A DNA stretch of 36,119 bases, taken from positions 1 to 36,119 of IMG/VR virus record IMGVR_UViG_3300025570_000046; one strand, written 5' to 3'. The notes under the pieces were generated by a model. That model worked only from the letters and a program-made list of their open reading frames with translations. It was not told the DNA's origin and ran no database searches. A program made the position numbers and the translations under genes. This document shows, piece after piece, positions 7,941 to 16,404 of the stretch; the first letter of the stretch is position 1, and the number at the start of each line of letters is the position of its first letter. The DNA comes from a virus.

Positions 7941-9569
7941 ATGAATAATAAATGGATATCAAACTACATCAATGAAATATCAGAAGATGAAACCGACCCA
8001 CAAGAAATTAAAGTAGGTAACTATCAAACAAAATATTTCCATGTTTGCCCAGGTGCATCAAAACTATATGGTGATATAGAATCCAAAGGTGTTGATATGG
8101 ATATGGCAGAAAGAAGTGTAAGATTACAAGACGCACTTTTCTTTGTAGAAGAACACATCCAACGAGATGGTTATAATCCAGAAAAAGATTATGTAATGGT
8201 TGCTAATAATATAGCAAAGAACATTATGAAGATGGCATCTATGATGGGGTTAGAAAAAGAACATTCATATATACAAGGTCACGTTGATGTGATTGAAAAA
8301 GTAGTAAACCAAAAAGGGTTAGAAGAAAGAGTAATGGAACTTACAGAAAAGAATGTTCCAACTGATTCATCCAAATGGTCTTACTATAAAGCTCAAGCAA
8401 AGAAGAAATTCGATGTATATCCATCAGCATACGCAAATGGATGGGCTGCTAAAAAATACAAAGCAGCAGGTGGTGGTTGGAAGACTGAAAATAAAGAATC
8501 AGTAAACGAAGCCAAATCAATGGACATGAAAAAACGACTAAAGGTTTACGATAAACTCAAAAAAGGTGATGAGATTACAATTAAGTATGGCTCATCGATG
8601 AGTAGTGGTAATGAAGCCAAATTCAAAGTGACTAAGGGTAAAACTTTAGTAGGTAAGCAGAAGGTAGAGAGAATCATTCTACAAAATGTAGCAAATCCAA
8701 AAGGTGTTAAGTATTATCTATATCAGAGAGATGGAAACGTATCTCTGGCAATTGGCAATATGGGTGCTACTATTGAAGATATGTATGAATCAGTAGTTAC
8801 TGAAGCTCGTTCAAAAAAAGTAACTAAGCAAATGTGGGCAAAGATGGATGATGATAAAAAAATCGATGCACTTCTATCCGTAGTTAAAGACCCAGACGAT
8901 GCTGAGAAATATTTTGATAAAAAGTGGAATGAATTACCATCTGGATTTGAAAGAGATATGGTCATTTACGAATCAGTAAAAGAAGCAACTCCAGAAGAAG
9001 AGGATGAATTCCACAGAAATTTAGATAAGTTAGTTCATAAAACATTCGGACACAGTTCTGATGAAGAAAAAATGAATGAAGCTAATGAACCAGATATAAT
9101 TTCACAATTAAGAGATATCGTTTCAAAAAAACAAAATCAAAAATTAAAAGACCCAAAAAGTGGTAAAACGATGAGAGTTGATTTATACTCAGCATCAGTA
9201 GTTACTCAAGTGTATGATGCACTAAAACAACAATCAAATAAAGATAAATTTGTTGGTATGGGTTTAGTTGGTATGGTTAATACGGCATTCAAACTTATGA
9301 AGAAAGAAAATACTTCTGAAGTAATTGAAGAAGCTGAGTACCAAGGTAGAAAAGTAGAACTTAACAAGCCAATGCAAGGTGATGTTAAGAAATTTAAAGT
9401 TTATGTTAAGAACGATAAAGGTAATGTTGTTAAAGTAAACTTTGGTCAAAAGGGAATGGTAATCAAAAAAGATAATCCTGCAGCCCGTAAATCATTTAGA
9501 GCAAGAATGAATTGTGATAACCCTGGCCCAAAATGGAAAGCAAACTACTGGTCTTGTAAAAAATGGTAA
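7941..9569 (+). CDS. Multi-module protein with repeated V-x-E-A junctions, candidate internal-head polyprotein
   Basis: 542 residues. Compact modules are separated by short Glu-rich junctions that all read hydrophobic-x-(x)-Glu-Ala: ESVNE/A at 190, SVVTE/A at 288, ESVKE/A at 348, KMNE/A at 380 and VIEE/A at 464. Modules: 28-125 (helical, from HVCPGASKLYGD); 139-180 (VYPSAYANGWAAKKYKAAGGGW, a short module common in phages); 195-280 (beta-rich); 291-343; 383-455 (helical); and a C-terminal 512-542 module with RMNCDNPGPKW and YWSCKKW. T4 gp21 cuts after [LI]-x-E, so I read the junctions as likely prohead-protease sites. The N-terminus YINE also fits. The ribosome binding site is AAGGA, five bases before the ATG. 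Individual module functions are unknown to me. The gene is certain; polyprotein processing is a hypothesis. Confidence 0.75.
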   Translation: MNNKWISNYINEISEDETDPQEIKVGNYQTKYFHVCPGASKLYGDIESKGVDMDMAERSVRLQDALFFVEEHIQRDGYNPEKDYVMVANNIAKNIMKMASMMGLEKEHSYIQGHVDVIEKVVNQKGLEERVMELTEKNVPTDSSKWSYYKAQAKKKFDVYPSAYANGWAAKKYKAAGGGWKTENKESVNEAKSMDMKKRLKVYDKLKKGDEITIKYGSSMSSGNEAKFKVTKGKTLVGKQKVERIILQNVANPKGVKYYLYQRDGNVSLAIGNMGATIEDMYESVVTEARSKKVTKQMWAKMDDDKKIDALLSVVKDPDDAEKYFDKKWNELPSGFERDMVIYESVKEATPEEEDEFHRNLDKLVHKTFGHSSDEEKMNEANEPDIISQLRDIVSKKQNQKLKDPKSGKTMRVDLYSASVVTQVYDALKQQSNKDKFVGMGLVGMVNTAFKLMKKENTSEVIEEAEYQGRKVELNKPMQGDVKKFKVYVKNDKGNVVKVNFGQKGMVIKKDNPAARKSFRARMNCDNPGPKWKANYWSCKKW

Positions 9570-9592
9570 TTGGGTTTATTAAAAATAATTTA

Positions 9593-9600
9593 ATATTTAT
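9593..9600 (+). promoter_or_regulatory. Late-promoter-like motif ATATTTAT
   Basis: An exact copy 30 bases before the ATG at 9631, in the 61-base gap after the polyprotein gene. It would drive 9631-12271, ending with the terminase. Confidence 0.5.
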
Positions 9601-9630
9601 TACTATAAACAAATTTAAAAACATTAAATT

Positions 9631-10074
9631 ATGAACATAGCATTAATTATCATAGGAATCGTAGTAATCGCAGTGGGAATATACTCAGTACTACTATATA
9701 TGGGTAAAATAAAAGATACAGATGGGGATTTTATTCCAGATGTAGTAGAGGACAAAATAGATGACATCAAAGAAGATGTCTCAGCCGTAAAATCAGAAGT
9801 TAAGCGTAGAGTCAAACGAGTTAAAGAAGAAATTAACGATGTTAAAAAATCTACATCTGAAGTTATCAACCAAATAGATGATGTGGCTAAAGCAGCAGGT
9901 GGTTCAAAACGAAAAGGTAAAAAACCTACAAAAGTAACAAAGAGTTCTCTTCGAACAATGAAAAAAGTTGAACTAATATTTCAAGCAAAAAAAGACTTTG
10001 GTATTAAATTAGATTCTAATCTTTCAAAGACTGCATTGATTAATAAGGTGTATGAGTTACATCATAAAAAGTAA
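9631..10074 (+). CDS. Membrane-anchored coiled-coil protein with a calcium-loop motif
   Basis: 147 residues. A single N-terminal membrane span (about residues 3-24) is followed directly by DTDGDFIPD (29-37). This D-x-D-G-D-x-x-P-D loop is typical of thrombospondin type 3 and other calcium-binding repeats. Residues 38-85 form a charged coiled coil. Residues 90-106 are Lys-rich. The C-terminal 35 residues (LRTMKKVELIFQAKKDFGI onward) look like a small helical SAP-like domain. The predicted product is held in the inner membrane, but which side the rest lies on cannot be told. It has no Shine-Dalgarno sequence. The stop overlaps the next start as TAATG, so it is paired with another membrane protein and directly precedes the terminase. 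A lysis or spanin-like role is possible but unproven. Confidence 0.6.
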   Translation: MNIALIIIGIVVIAVGIYSVLLYMGKIKDTDGDFIPDVVEDKIDDIKEDVSAVKSEVKRRVKRVKEEINDVKKSTSEVINQIDDVAKAAGGSKRKGKKPTKVTKSSLRTMKKVELIFQAKKDFGIKLDSNLSKTALINKVYELHHKK

Positions 10075-10694
10075 TGAATGAATTTCTAAGTAATATAAAG
10101 AACATTATCATATTGGTATTGATTGTAATAATAATACTAATGCAACAATGTTCTGGCCCATCTATGGGGTTTAGTTTGTTTCCTAAAAAAGACAAACAAC
10201 CGATTATGACAGAAGGTTCGGTTATTACTAAAATAGAAACAAAATGGGATACTTTAAAAATAGATAGTTTAGTATATGTACCAAAATGGAGAACTCGTAT
10301 AGTCACAGAGCACGATACGATACCCACCGACATCGATACATTATCAATTCTAAAAGATTATTACTCAAAGTATTTTTACACAGACACATTAGATTTAGAT
10401 TCATTGGGTAATATAGTAATTAATGACACTATATCAAAAAACCAAATAATATTCAGAGAAATCAATCCAAACATTTATATTCCAACTACAACCATAGAAC
10501 GTGATTCATTAATTTCTAAACATGAGTTCTATTATGGATTCGGATTAGCAGGTAACCAAAATCAATTCAGTTATATTGGGGGTGAATTACTTTGGAGAAG
10601 CAAACAGAAAAAAGTCATTGGAGCTGGGTTAGGTATTAACCAAAATCTACAACCCATTATTTCATTTAGAATGATGTGGAAAATTGGTAAATAA
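10074..10694 (+). CDS. Membrane-anchored periplasmic protein, spanin-like candidate
   Basis: 206 residues. The N-terminus carries a strong hydrophobic span (residues 9-24) ending QQCSG. The cysteine is suggestive of a lipoprotein, but the residues before it do not fit a good lipobox. Residues 45-150 are polar and rich in D-T, D-S and I-V pairs (KWDTLKIDSLVYVP, TEHDTIPTDIDTL). I associate this pattern with membrane-anchored proteins of Bacteroidetes phages, and it is one of the host clues. Residues 168-206 are Gly-rich alternating strands (YYGFGLAGNQNQF, GGELLW, GAGLGINQNLQP), which might pair as a beta structure at the envelope. The gene overlaps the previous one by a single base. A role in outer-membrane disruption is a guess from topology. 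Confidence 0.6.
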   Translation: MNEFLSNIKNIIILVLIVIIILMQQCSGPSMGFSLFPKKDKQPIMTEGSVITKIETKWDTLKIDSLVYVPKWRTRIVTEHDTIPTDIDTLSILKDYYSKYFYTDTLDLDSLGNIVINDTISKNQIIFREINPNIYIPTTTIERDSLISKHEFYYGFGLAGNQNQFSYIGGELLWRSKQKKVIGAGLGINQNLQPIISFRMMWKIGK

Positions 10695-10699
10695 GTTTT

Positions 10700-12271
10700 A
10701 TGTCACAATCTATAAAAGAACTCATTAGAGAAGAGTATATTAAATGTGCTAAAGACCCAGTTTACTTCTTTAAGAAATATTGTTATATACAACACCCAAA
10801 GAGAGGTAAAATTCTTTTTGATTTGTATCCGTTTCAAGAAGATGTTATGGGTGAGTTTAACAACCACCGATACAATGTAATTCTTAAATCACGTCAGTTA
10901 GGTATCTCAACATTATCCGCAGGTTATTCTTTATGGATGATGTTATTTCACGAAGATAAAAACATATTGGTAATTGCAACTAAACAAGAGGTAGCTAAAA
11001 ACTTAGTTACTAAAGTTAGGTATATGCATGAGAACTTACCGAGTTGGTTAAGGGGTGATACCGAAGAAGATAACAAACTATCCTTACGATTACGAAATGG
11101 TTCAACAATTAAAGCAACATCAGCTAGTGGTGATGCAGGTCGTTCTGAAGCATTATCAATGTTGATTATAGACGAGGGTGCATTCATTAAAGGTATTGAC
11201 GATATATGGGCATCATCCCAATCCACACTATCTACTGGTGGTAAGGCAATTGTATTATCAACTCCGAATGGTGTTGGTAACTTCTTTCATAAGACATGGT
11301 TAAAGGGTGAGCAAGGTGATGGGTGGAATCCAATTAAATTACATTGGACTGTACATCCAGAACGAACTGAAAAGTGGAGAAAAGAACAAACTCAACTATT
11401 AGGTGAAAAGATGGCAGCACAAGAATGTGATTGTGATTTCATTTCATCTGGTTATACAGTTGTTGATGGTGAATTACTACGATGGTATGAAGAAACTCAC
11501 GTACAAGAACCAGTTGAAAAGCGTGGTTTTGATGGAAACTATTGGTTATGGCAGCAACCAAACTACAGTAGAGATTATATTGTAGTAGCAGATGTCGCTA
11601 GAGGTGATGGTGTTGATTACTCAGCGTTCCACGTTATAGATGTAGAATCTATGGAACAGGTCGCAGAGTATAAGGGTAAAATAGATACCAAAGATTACGG
11701 TAGAATGTTAGTTAACGTTGCAACTGAATGGAATGATGCATTATTAGTAATTGAAAACGCAAACATTGGGTGGGCAGTAATTCAAGAAGCAATTGATAGA
11801 AACTATACAAACTTATATTATTCATACAAAGAATTTGGGTATGTCGATGATGATGTTCATTTACAAAAGGGATATGATTTAAAAGATAAATCTCAGATGG
11901 TGCCAGGATTTTCAATGACAAGTAGAACTCGTCCATTGGTTATCTCAAAATTAGATACTTATATGAGGGAGAGAGTTCCAATCATCCGTTCTAAACGATT
12001 AATTGATGAACTTTTTACTTTCATATGGAATGGTAGTAGAGCAGAAGCACAGCGTGGTTATAATGATGATTTAACAATATCATTCTCAACTGCATTATGG
12101 GTTAGAGATACTGCATTAAAATTGAGACAACAAGGAATTGAATTAAGTAAAAGAGCACTATCGGCAACAGCAAAACAATCGGGTGTTTTTAAAACAGGAC
12201 AAAGTACTGCTAAGAATTCTTGGAAACTAAATACAGGTAGAGGTGACGAAGACATCAGTTGGTTATTGTAA
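10700..12271 (+). CDS. gp17: Large terminase subunit, T4 gp17 family
   Basis: 523 residues (T4 gp17 has 610). This is the motor that cuts concatemeric DNA and pumps it through the portal. ATPase: deviant Walker A KSRQLGIST at 63-71, and Walker B LIIDEGAF with Asp158 and Glu159. The coupling-motif region STPNG follows. Nuclease: first metal Asp298 in VVADVARGDGVD, LVIEN in the middle, and a late Asp pair NDD at 455-457. All essential residues of the RNase-H-like nuclease seem present. The portal gene follows after a separate promoter. I found no convincing small terminase (gp16) in the window. The start ATG at 10700 sits five bases after the previous stop, with a weak ribosome binding site. 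Confidence 0.95.
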   Translation: MSQSIKELIREEYIKCAKDPVYFFKKYCYIQHPKRGKILFDLYPFQEDVMGEFNNHRYNVILKSRQLGISTLSAGYSLWMMLFHEDKNILVIATKQEVAKNLVTKVRYMHENLPSWLRGDTEEDNKLSLRLRNGSTIKATSASGDAGRSEALSMLIIDEGAFIKGIDDIWASSQSTLSTGGKAIVLSTPNGVGNFFHKTWLKGEQGDGWNPIKLHWTVHPERTEKWRKEQTQLLGEKMAAQECDCDFISSGYTVVDGELLRWYEETHVQEPVEKRGFDGNYWLWQQPNYSRDYIVVADVARGDGVDYSAFHVIDVESMEQVAEYKGKIDTKDYGRMLVNVATEWNDALLVIENANIGWAVIQEAIDRNYTNLYYSYKEFGYVDDDVHLQKGYDLKDKSQMVPGFSMTSRTRPLVISKLDTYMRERVPIIRSKRLIDELFTFIWNGSRAEAQRGYNDDLTISFSTALWVRDTALKLRQQGIELSKRALSATAKQSGVFKTGQSTAKNSWKLNTGRGDEDISWLL

Positions 12272-12316
12272 CGAATTCAGATGAAACAAAATTAGGATAT
12301 TAAAAATATTTTTTGT

Positions 12317-12324
12317 ATATTTAT
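12317..12324 (+). promoter_or_regulatory. Late-promoter-like motif ATATTTAT
   Basis: An exact copy 30 bases before the portal ATG at 12355, in an 83-base gap that holds nothing else I can identify. Confidence 0.5.
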
Positions 12325-12354
12325 AGATTGTAGACAATAAGTAAAACGTAAATT

Positions 12355-14262
12355 ATGGCAGATACATCATTATTCAAACGACTTTCTAAGTTATTTTCAA
12401 CACAAGTCGTTGTGCGACGTGTTGGTAAGGATAAGATAAAAGTAATCGATTCAGCAAGAATGCAGTCTGATGGTAATCGCAGAGGTTCTGCGTATTATGA
12501 TAGATATGGTAGACTACATGGTTCTAATTCAAGAAAGAACTGGCAAACATACAACGAACGATTTAACTACCATTCAAACAAATTAGAACTATATACTGAT
12601 TATGAAGCAATGGATAAAGATTCCATTATTTCATCTATATTGGATATATACTCAGATGAGACTACCCTAAAAAATGATATGGGTGATGTACTTCGTATCA
12701 AATCATCTGATGAGAAATTAAAGAAAACACTACACAACCTATTTTACGATGTATTGAATATTGAGTTCAATTTATGGTCATGGGTAAGGGGTATGAACAA
12801 ATATGGCGATTACTATCTTTACTTAGATATTGATGATGAGTTAGGTGTTGTAAACGCACAACCATTATCTGCATATGAAACTAGAAGAGAAGAAGGTTAT
12901 GATTTAGATAACCCTTATTCAGTAAGATTTGAAATAGAAGAACAAAACACAAACGCAATTTCACAAAGAAACAATACTAAGTTTTTAGAATCATTTCAAG
13001 TAGCACATTTCAGATTATTAACTGATACAAACTTTTTACCATATGGTCGGTCACTATTAGAAGGTGCACGTAAGGTTTGGAAACAGTTAACACTTATGGA
13101 AGATGCAATGCTTATTCATAGAATTATGAGAGCACCTGAAAAAAGAGTTTTTAAAATTGATATTGGAAACATTCCACCAGCAGAAGTTGATTCGTACATG
13201 GCAAATATCATTGACCAAATGAAGAAAGTCCCATATGTAGATGAAGCGACTGGTGAGTACAACTTAAAATTCAATATGCAGAATATGCTAGAGGATTATT
13301 ACTTACCTGTAAGAGGTGGGCAAAGTGGTACTGAGATAGACACATTAAGTGGTATGGAGTTTACCGGTATTGATGATATTGAATATCTAAAGAATAAAAT
13401 GTTGGCTGCATTTAAAGTTCCAAAAGCATTTATTGGATTTGAAGATGGTGTTGAGGGTAAGTCTACATTGGCACAAGAAGATATTAGATTTGCAAGGTCG
13501 GTAGAGAGAATCCAAAAGATTGTTCTTTCAGAACTAACTAAAATTGCAGTAGTACATTTATATTCACAAGGATATACAGATGAGGAATTAGTAAACTTTG
13601 AATTAGAGTTAACAACACCATCTATTATATATGAGCAAGAGAAGGCGAACCTTTGGTCTGAAAAAGTATCTTTAGTTTCTGATATGAAAGACCTTAAAAT
13701 GATATCACAAGAATGGATGTATAAAAACATTTTCAATATGTCAGATGATGAGTGGAAAGAAGAGCAGTTTAAAGTTATTAATGATATTAAATTGGGATTC
13801 AGACATGAGCAAATCGAATCAGAAGGTAATGACCCAGTCAAAACTGGAGAATCATTCGGAACTCCACATGATTTAGCAACACTACAACAAAGTGGTGATG
13901 GAGTTGATGATAATAGCGGAGCAAATGCAGGATTTCCAACTGTTGAAGACACAGGTGGCGCACCTGAAGGTGGATTTGAAGGAGCAGGTAGACCTAAAGA
14001 AAGTGGTAACTATGGAACGGACGAAAATCCATTTGGTAGAGACCCATTAGGAAATAAATCTATTTCAGTAAAAGCGGATAGACCTGGTCATTCGTATAAT
14101 GCGAACGAAGTTTTAAATAAAGAAGTCACCAATTCAATGTTATCTAAAATGAAATATAAGACAAAAACTAAGAAGATAATTACTGAATCACTCAAATCTG
14201 ATGATAATAATAAAGAATCAGGACTATTAGATGAGAAAAACATATTGAATTTTGATAAATAG
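12355..14262 (+). CDS. gp20: Portal protein, T4 gp20 family
   Basis: 635 residues (T4 gp20 has 524). It forms the dodecameric ring at the head vertex through which DNA passes. It also docks the terminase and starts prohead assembly. Recognisable segments are the N-terminal YYDRYGRLHGSNSRKNW, the YGDYYLYLDID strand region, MEDAMLIHRIMRAPEKRVFKID (residues about 243-264) and the stem/crown segment AAFKVPKAFIGFEDGVEGKSTLAQED. The last 150 residues are low-complexity, rich in Gly, Asp and Asn, and extend beyond the T4 protein. They contain KKIITE/S with Glu611, a hydrophobic-x-Glu site that could let the prohead protease trim about 24 residues. No Shine-Dalgarno sequence; the leader is A-rich. 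Confidence 0.93.
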   Translation: MADTSLFKRLSKLFSTQVVVRRVGKDKIKVIDSARMQSDGNRRGSAYYDRYGRLHGSNSRKNWQTYNERFNYHSNKLELYTDYEAMDKDSIISSILDIYSDETTLKNDMGDVLRIKSSDEKLKKTLHNLFYDVLNIEFNLWSWVRGMNKYGDYYLYLDIDDELGVVNAQPLSAYETRREEGYDLDNPYSVRFEIEEQNTNAISQRNNTKFLESFQVAHFRLLTDTNFLPYGRSLLEGARKVWKQLTLMEDAMLIHRIMRAPEKRVFKIDIGNIPPAEVDSYMANIIDQMKKVPYVDEATGEYNLKFNMQNMLEDYYLPVRGGQSGTEIDTLSGMEFTGIDDIEYLKNKMLAAFKVPKAFIGFEDGVEGKSTLAQEDIRFARSVERIQKIVLSELTKIAVVHLYSQGYTDEELVNFELELTTPSIIYEQEKANLWSEKVSLVSDMKDLKMISQEWMYKNIFNMSDDEWKEEQFKVINDIKLGFRHEQIESEGNDPVKTGESFGTPHDLATLQQSGDGVDDNSGANAGFPTVEDTGGAPEGGFEGAGRPKESGNYGTDENPFGRDPLGNKSISVKADRPGHSYNANEVLNKEVTNSMLSKMKYKTKTKKIITESLKSDDNNKESGLLDEKNILNFDK

Positions 14263-14263
14263 G

Positions 14264-14271
14264 ATATTTAT
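14264..14271 (+). promoter_or_regulatory. Late-promoter-like motif ATATTTAT
   Basis: An exact copy immediately after the portal stop and 42 bases before the ATG at 14314. It would drive the head-assembly block 14314-19353. Confidence 0.5.
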
Positions 14272-14313
14272 AACCAAATATATAGGTTACTTTGTCAAAA
14301 ATAGAAGGAACTA

Positions 14314-15162
14314 ATGAAGAATATTAAACATAGTAAGTACAAAAATACAGGCATTCTATTTGAATTGTTAGTACGTCAAATTGCGACAGATACTTTGAAC
14401 AACAAAGATTCAAAAGCAACTGCTATTATCAAAGAACATTTTGGAAAACAAACTGATTTGGCAAAGGAATTAAAGTTATACCAATCTGCTATCAAAGAAT
14501 CTTTCAATTCTGATTATAAAGCAGGTGAGTTCCTTAACATTATACTTAATGAAAGACGTAAACTTACAGAGTCTACACTAAATAAACAAAAGTACAACTT
14601 AATAAAAGATATTAAGAGTAATTTTGTATTAGAGGATTTCTTTAAGTATAGAATTTCAAACTACAAAGAGACCGCATCGGTGTATAAGTTATTTGAATAC
14701 AAAAACTCAGATAACCCAAAACAATATGTAGAATGTAAATCAACATTGTTGGAACATTTAACTGGAAAATCACAAAATTCGGATAAAGTTGTAACTACAA
14801 TCAATGAAGATTACGCCAAACAACCAAAAGAAGTTAGATTGTTGGCGTGGAAGATGTTAGTTGAGAATTTTAACAACAAATATACAAATTTATCAGACAA
14901 ACAACGTAGTATTCTTAAAGAATACATAAATTCAGTTGACAACTCTGAAAAATTAAAGAAGTTTGTTATAAGAGAGACAACAGAATTACAAAAATCACTA
15001 AAATTAGTAAATATTACCGACAAGGTGACTAAAATAAAAATTAATGAAGTGATTTCATTGGCGTCTAAACTTAAATCATCAAAAGTAATAACTGAATCAC
15101 AAGTTTTATCACTACTCAGATACTATGAATTATACGATGAGTTAAATAAGGCATTTAAATGA
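14314..15162 (+). CDS. Conserved-looking head-region protein of unknown function
   Basis: 282 residues, mostly helical and basic, starting MKNIKHSKYKNTGILFELLVRQI. The position between portal and prohead protease corresponds to T4 genes 67 and 68 (prohead core), but I cannot see homology to either and this protein is larger. KVITE/S near residue 261 fits the prohead-protease rule, which is compatible with a core protein. The ribosome binding site is GAAGGA, six bases before the ATG. It overlaps the next gene by four bases (ATGA). From memory, similar proteins occur next to the portal in other marine T4-like phages. Confidence 0.7.
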   Translation: MKNIKHSKYKNTGILFELLVRQIATDTLNNKDSKATAIIKEHFGKQTDLAKELKLYQSAIKESFNSDYKAGEFLNIILNERRKLTESTLNKQKYNLIKDIKSNFVLEDFFKYRISNYKETASVYKLFEYKNSDNPKQYVECKSTLLEHLTGKSQNSDKVVTTINEDYAKQPKEVRLLAWKMLVENFNNKYTNLSDKQRSILKEYINSVDNSEKLKKFVIRETTELQKSLKLVNITDKVTKIKINEVISLASKLKSSKVITESQVLSLLRYYELYDELNKAFK

Positions 15163-15647
15163 AAAGTTTCATAAAAGAAATCGAAGATAAGTTTGATGAG
15201 ATTGAAGAAGCCAATGTAACTGGTAACTTAGATGGTGGTGAAGGGCCCGTTAAGACCCCATATGCGTTTTCAAAGAGTAAAGATGAAGATGAGTTAGATG
15301 ATGACCACATTGAAGTGTTAGGTATGAAGAAGTCAAAGGAAACTAAAATGAATACAAAAAAATTAGAATCTTTAGAACGTAAGTTAGAAAATAAAATTAA
15401 CGAAATTTCTTATAAGGAATATAAGAAAGATGAAAACCTAAAACAACATCAGAAAATCAATCATTCTATCAAAGAAATTAATAGTATGATGTTTAAATTA
15501 GAAAGAATTGTTAATCAAAATACTAAATTAAAGACAGAAGCAGGAGTTCACAATGGTCAGTATTGGGAATCAACGCAGAGACGATTCAGTAAGATTTCAG
15601 AACGTATGCTAAAAGTGGCTAGAAACCTAAAAGAGTTATCCGCATGA
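15159..15647 (+). CDS. Small prohead-core-like helical protein
   Basis: 162 residues. Residues 1-20 are acidic and helical (MKSFIKEIEDKFDEIEE), with IEE/A as a possible protease site. A short signature TGNLDGGEGPVKTPYAFSK spans 21-39. An acidic stretch DEDELDDDH follows, then a long Lys/Glu coiled coil (60-160). Size, charge and place between portal and protease resemble the T4 prohead core proteins gp67/gp68, but sequence identity is not evident. Start and stop both overlap neighbours by four bases (ATGA), so translation is coupled through the cluster. Confidence 0.65.
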   Translation: MKSFIKEIEDKFDEIEEANVTGNLDGGEGPVKTPYAFSKSKDEDELDDDHIEVLGMKKSKETKMNTKKLESLERKLENKINEISYKEYKKDENLKQHQKINHSIKEINSMMFKLERIVNQNTKLKTEAGVHNGQYWESTQRRFSKISERMLKVARNLKELSA

Positions 15648-15778
15648 TTTCTAAAAAGAAAATATTAAAAGAAGAACTTTCAAATAAAGATTTGGAAAAT
15701 ATTCGTCTACTTATTAGATATGAGGTAGCACAGATTATGTTTGATTTATATAGAAAACGAAAAGTTTGGGATAAGTAA
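15644..15778 (+). CDS. 44-residue protein between core gene and prohead protease
   Basis: A short but well-placed gene. Its ATG overlaps the upstream stop as ATGA and its TAA overlaps the protease start as TAATG, so it fills the gap exactly. The peptide begins MISKKKILKEELSNKD, continues through NIRLLIRYEVAQIMFDLYRK and ends KVWDK. It is basic, probably a helical pair. The tight coupling and codon use like its neighbours argue for a real gene. Function unknown; a small head-assembly factor is a guess. Confidence 0.6.
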   Translation: MISKKKILKEELSNKDLENIRLLIRYEVAQIMFDLYRKRKVWDK

Positions 15779-16395
15779 TGAGTAGACTATTAGTAGATAT
15801 TATTCCGTTTAAAATGAGTAAGACTCAAATCAATGAATCATTGGAAGATAACAATGGTAGATTGATTGTTAATGGTGTTTTACAGAGAGCGGAAGCAGAA
15901 AACCAAAATGGTAGAGTTTATCCACGTTCAATCTTAGAAAGAGAAGTGGATAAGTACAAAGGTAGAGAAATCAAAGAAAATAGAGCATTTGGTGAATTAG
16001 ACCATCCAGAATCATCAGTAGTTGAACTAAAAAACACTTCACATATCATCAGAGACGTATATTGGAAGGGTGACGATGTAATGGGTAAAGTAGAAGTACT
16101 TAAAACACCAGCAGGTAATATCCTCAAAGAGCTTTTAGAAGCAGGGTGTACGGTTGGTATCTCTTCAAGAGGTATGGGTTCTGTAAAAGAAGCAAGTAAT
16201 GGTAAATCTGTTACTGTGGAAGATGACTTTGATTTGATATGCTGGGACTTTGTTTCAAATCCATCAACACATGGTGCATTTATGAGACCAATGAACGAAT
16301 CAGTAGTAGGTAAAGGCAAAACACCATCATATAAAAAAATTAATACATTAGTAAGAGATATCATCTGTGAAATAGATGGTGTTTGTTCAATTTAA
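15778..16395 (+). CDS. gp21: Prohead protease, T4 gp21 family (peptidase S80)
   Basis: 205 residues (T4 gp21 has 212). This serine protease with a herpesvirus-assemblin-like fold digests the scaffold and trims capsid proteins before DNA packaging. The expected catalytic elements are visible: His76 in GELDHPESS, the serine in VGISSRGMGS (Ser129 or Ser130), and acidic residues in VEDDFDLICWDFV around 148-158. The substrate-cleft lead-in NQNGRVYPRSIL at 43-53 is also typical. INE/S at 18-21 and MNE/S near 172-175 are candidate self-cleavage sites, matching the autoproteolysis known for the family. This enzyme would cut the many [LIVM]-x-E sites in neighbouring proteins. Confidence 0.93.
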   Translation: MSRLLVDIIPFKMSKTQINESLEDNNGRLIVNGVLQRAEAENQNGRVYPRSILEREVDKYKGREIKENRAFGELDHPESSVVELKNTSHIIRDVYWKGDDVMGKVEVLKTPAGNILKELLEAGCTVGISSRGMGSVKEASNGKSVTVEDDFDLICWDFVSNPSTHGAFMRPMNESVVGKGKTPSYKKINTLVRDIICEIDGVCSI

Positions 16396-16404
16396 GGATA
16401 TCAC

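Noticed and set aside
13299-13952. A 217-codon minus-strand frame within the portal gene.
   Set aside because: Composition is that of a shadow of an AT-rich coding strand. All supported genes are on the plus strand.
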